A DNA stretch of 13,432 bases from Thermoproteati archaeon (lineage in GTDB: Archaea; Thermoproteota; Thermoprotei_A; Marsarchaeales; UBA168), in contig JAGDXH010000012.1 in assembly GCA_023256295.1 (NCBI GenBank), positions 30,443 to 43,874 of the forward strand. The letters are read 5' to 3'. Numbering within the stretch: the first letter of the stretch is position 1; each line of letters begins with the position of its first letter. Below, one piece after another: positions 13,237 to 13,432 of this stretch. The notes beneath the pieces were generated by a model that worked only from the letters and a program-made list of their open reading frames with translations, ran no database searches and was not told where the DNA came from. The position numbers and the translations under genes were made by a program.

Positions 13237-13432
13237 TTGAAGGCCGCCCGAAAACAGTTTTGGCCTTGCCACTGGGGTAAAGTGCATCATCATTGCGGAC
13301 AGAGCTTTGCTGTCCTCAGCGATGAAAGCTTCTTGCTCTCTTTGGATTGCAAGGCATCTCAGATCTTGCCCACTGGTCAGCGTGCTATTTGCTCTTCAGC
13401 GAGGATATGCCAGAAAGGCTTTAAAGTGGTCG
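13237..13432 (+). other. Right-end stretch without a confident gene; possible partial ORF
   Basis: From TTG 13237 a plus-strand frame stays open to the window edge (65 codons, rich in Cys, His and Ser), and the next plus frame is also open from 13241. Neither product resembles a family I recognise. The stretch carries two short inverted repeats, 13223-13242 and 13297-13315 (GGACAG/CTGTCC, 7-nt loop). A TTTAAAG box at 13421-13427 might be the promoter of a gene beyond the edge, in which case this is intergenic or a structured RNA. Confidence 0.2.

Noticed and set aside
13310-13360. Box C/D guide RNA near GATGAAA at the right end
   Set aside because: The box C match is incomplete and no properly spaced CTGA boxes were found.
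1-13432. Mobile element, CRISPR array or genomic island
   Set aside because: There are no transposase or integrase motifs, no direct-repeat arrays, and no duplicated tRNA end beside tRNA-Tyr within the window. The genes are ordinary chromosomal ones with uniform style.

Overview
This window is a compact stretch of archaeal chromosome. Archaeal markers are an intron-bearing tRNA-Tyr with a C1-G72 pair, an archaeal type II methionine aminopeptidase, a two-domain Lsm protein, Trm11-type tRNA methyltransferase, archaeosine transglycosylase (TgtA), Ard1-like acetyltransferase and a PAC2 protein. Most genes have a TATA-like box a fixed short distance upstream and no Shine-Dalgarno sequence, which points to leaderless mRNAs. 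The gene set (two-domain SmAP3-like Lsm, a possible Rpo8 homologue, a DUF4443-like regulator, B12-dependent ribonucleotide reductase) fits the TACK/Thermoproteota branch, perhaps near the Thaumarchaeota-Aigarchaeota. That placement is inference; no phylogeny could be run.

Layout. 1-1092: tRNA-Tyr(GTA) with a 57-nt intron on +, then a winged-helix/DUF4443-like regulator on - ending 4 nt from it, then an intergenic stretch with a possible tiny ORF and a perfect inverted repeat. 1093-1998: methionine aminopeptidase (+). 1955-3063: Lsm protein followed by a HhH DNA-glycosylase-like protein (-), joined by an ATGA overlap. 3112-3423: a small Rpo8-like protein (+), divergent from Lsm across a palindromic TATA box. 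3439-5823: class II ribonucleotide reductase (-). 5989-8459: Trm11-type methyltransferase overlapping, by TTGA, a fused DUF2250-tRNase Z protein (+). 8415-10912: AmmeMemoRadiSam radical SAM enzyme, Ard1-like acetyltransferase and PRPP synthetase (-), in that transcriptional order. 11012-12457: TgtA (+). 12448-13179: PAC2 protein (-). 13191-13432: no confident gene.

Functional themes. tRNA maturation recurs: tRNA-Tyr itself, G10 methylation, 3'-end processing and archaeosine insertion at position 15. A second theme is nucleotide supply (NrdJ, PRPP synthetase), and a third is N-terminal protein processing (MetAP and Ard1-type acetyltransferase). The most unusual object is the 483-residue fusion of a DUF2250-like winged-helix region to a tRNase Z domain in which the last metal-binding His is replaced by Asn, translationally coupled to a tRNA methyltransferase gene.

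Genes are packed very tightly. Three convergent pairs overlap at their 3' ends (44, 45 and 10 bp), and several starts are TTG or GTG. No mobile element, CRISPR array or obvious foreign island was seen.
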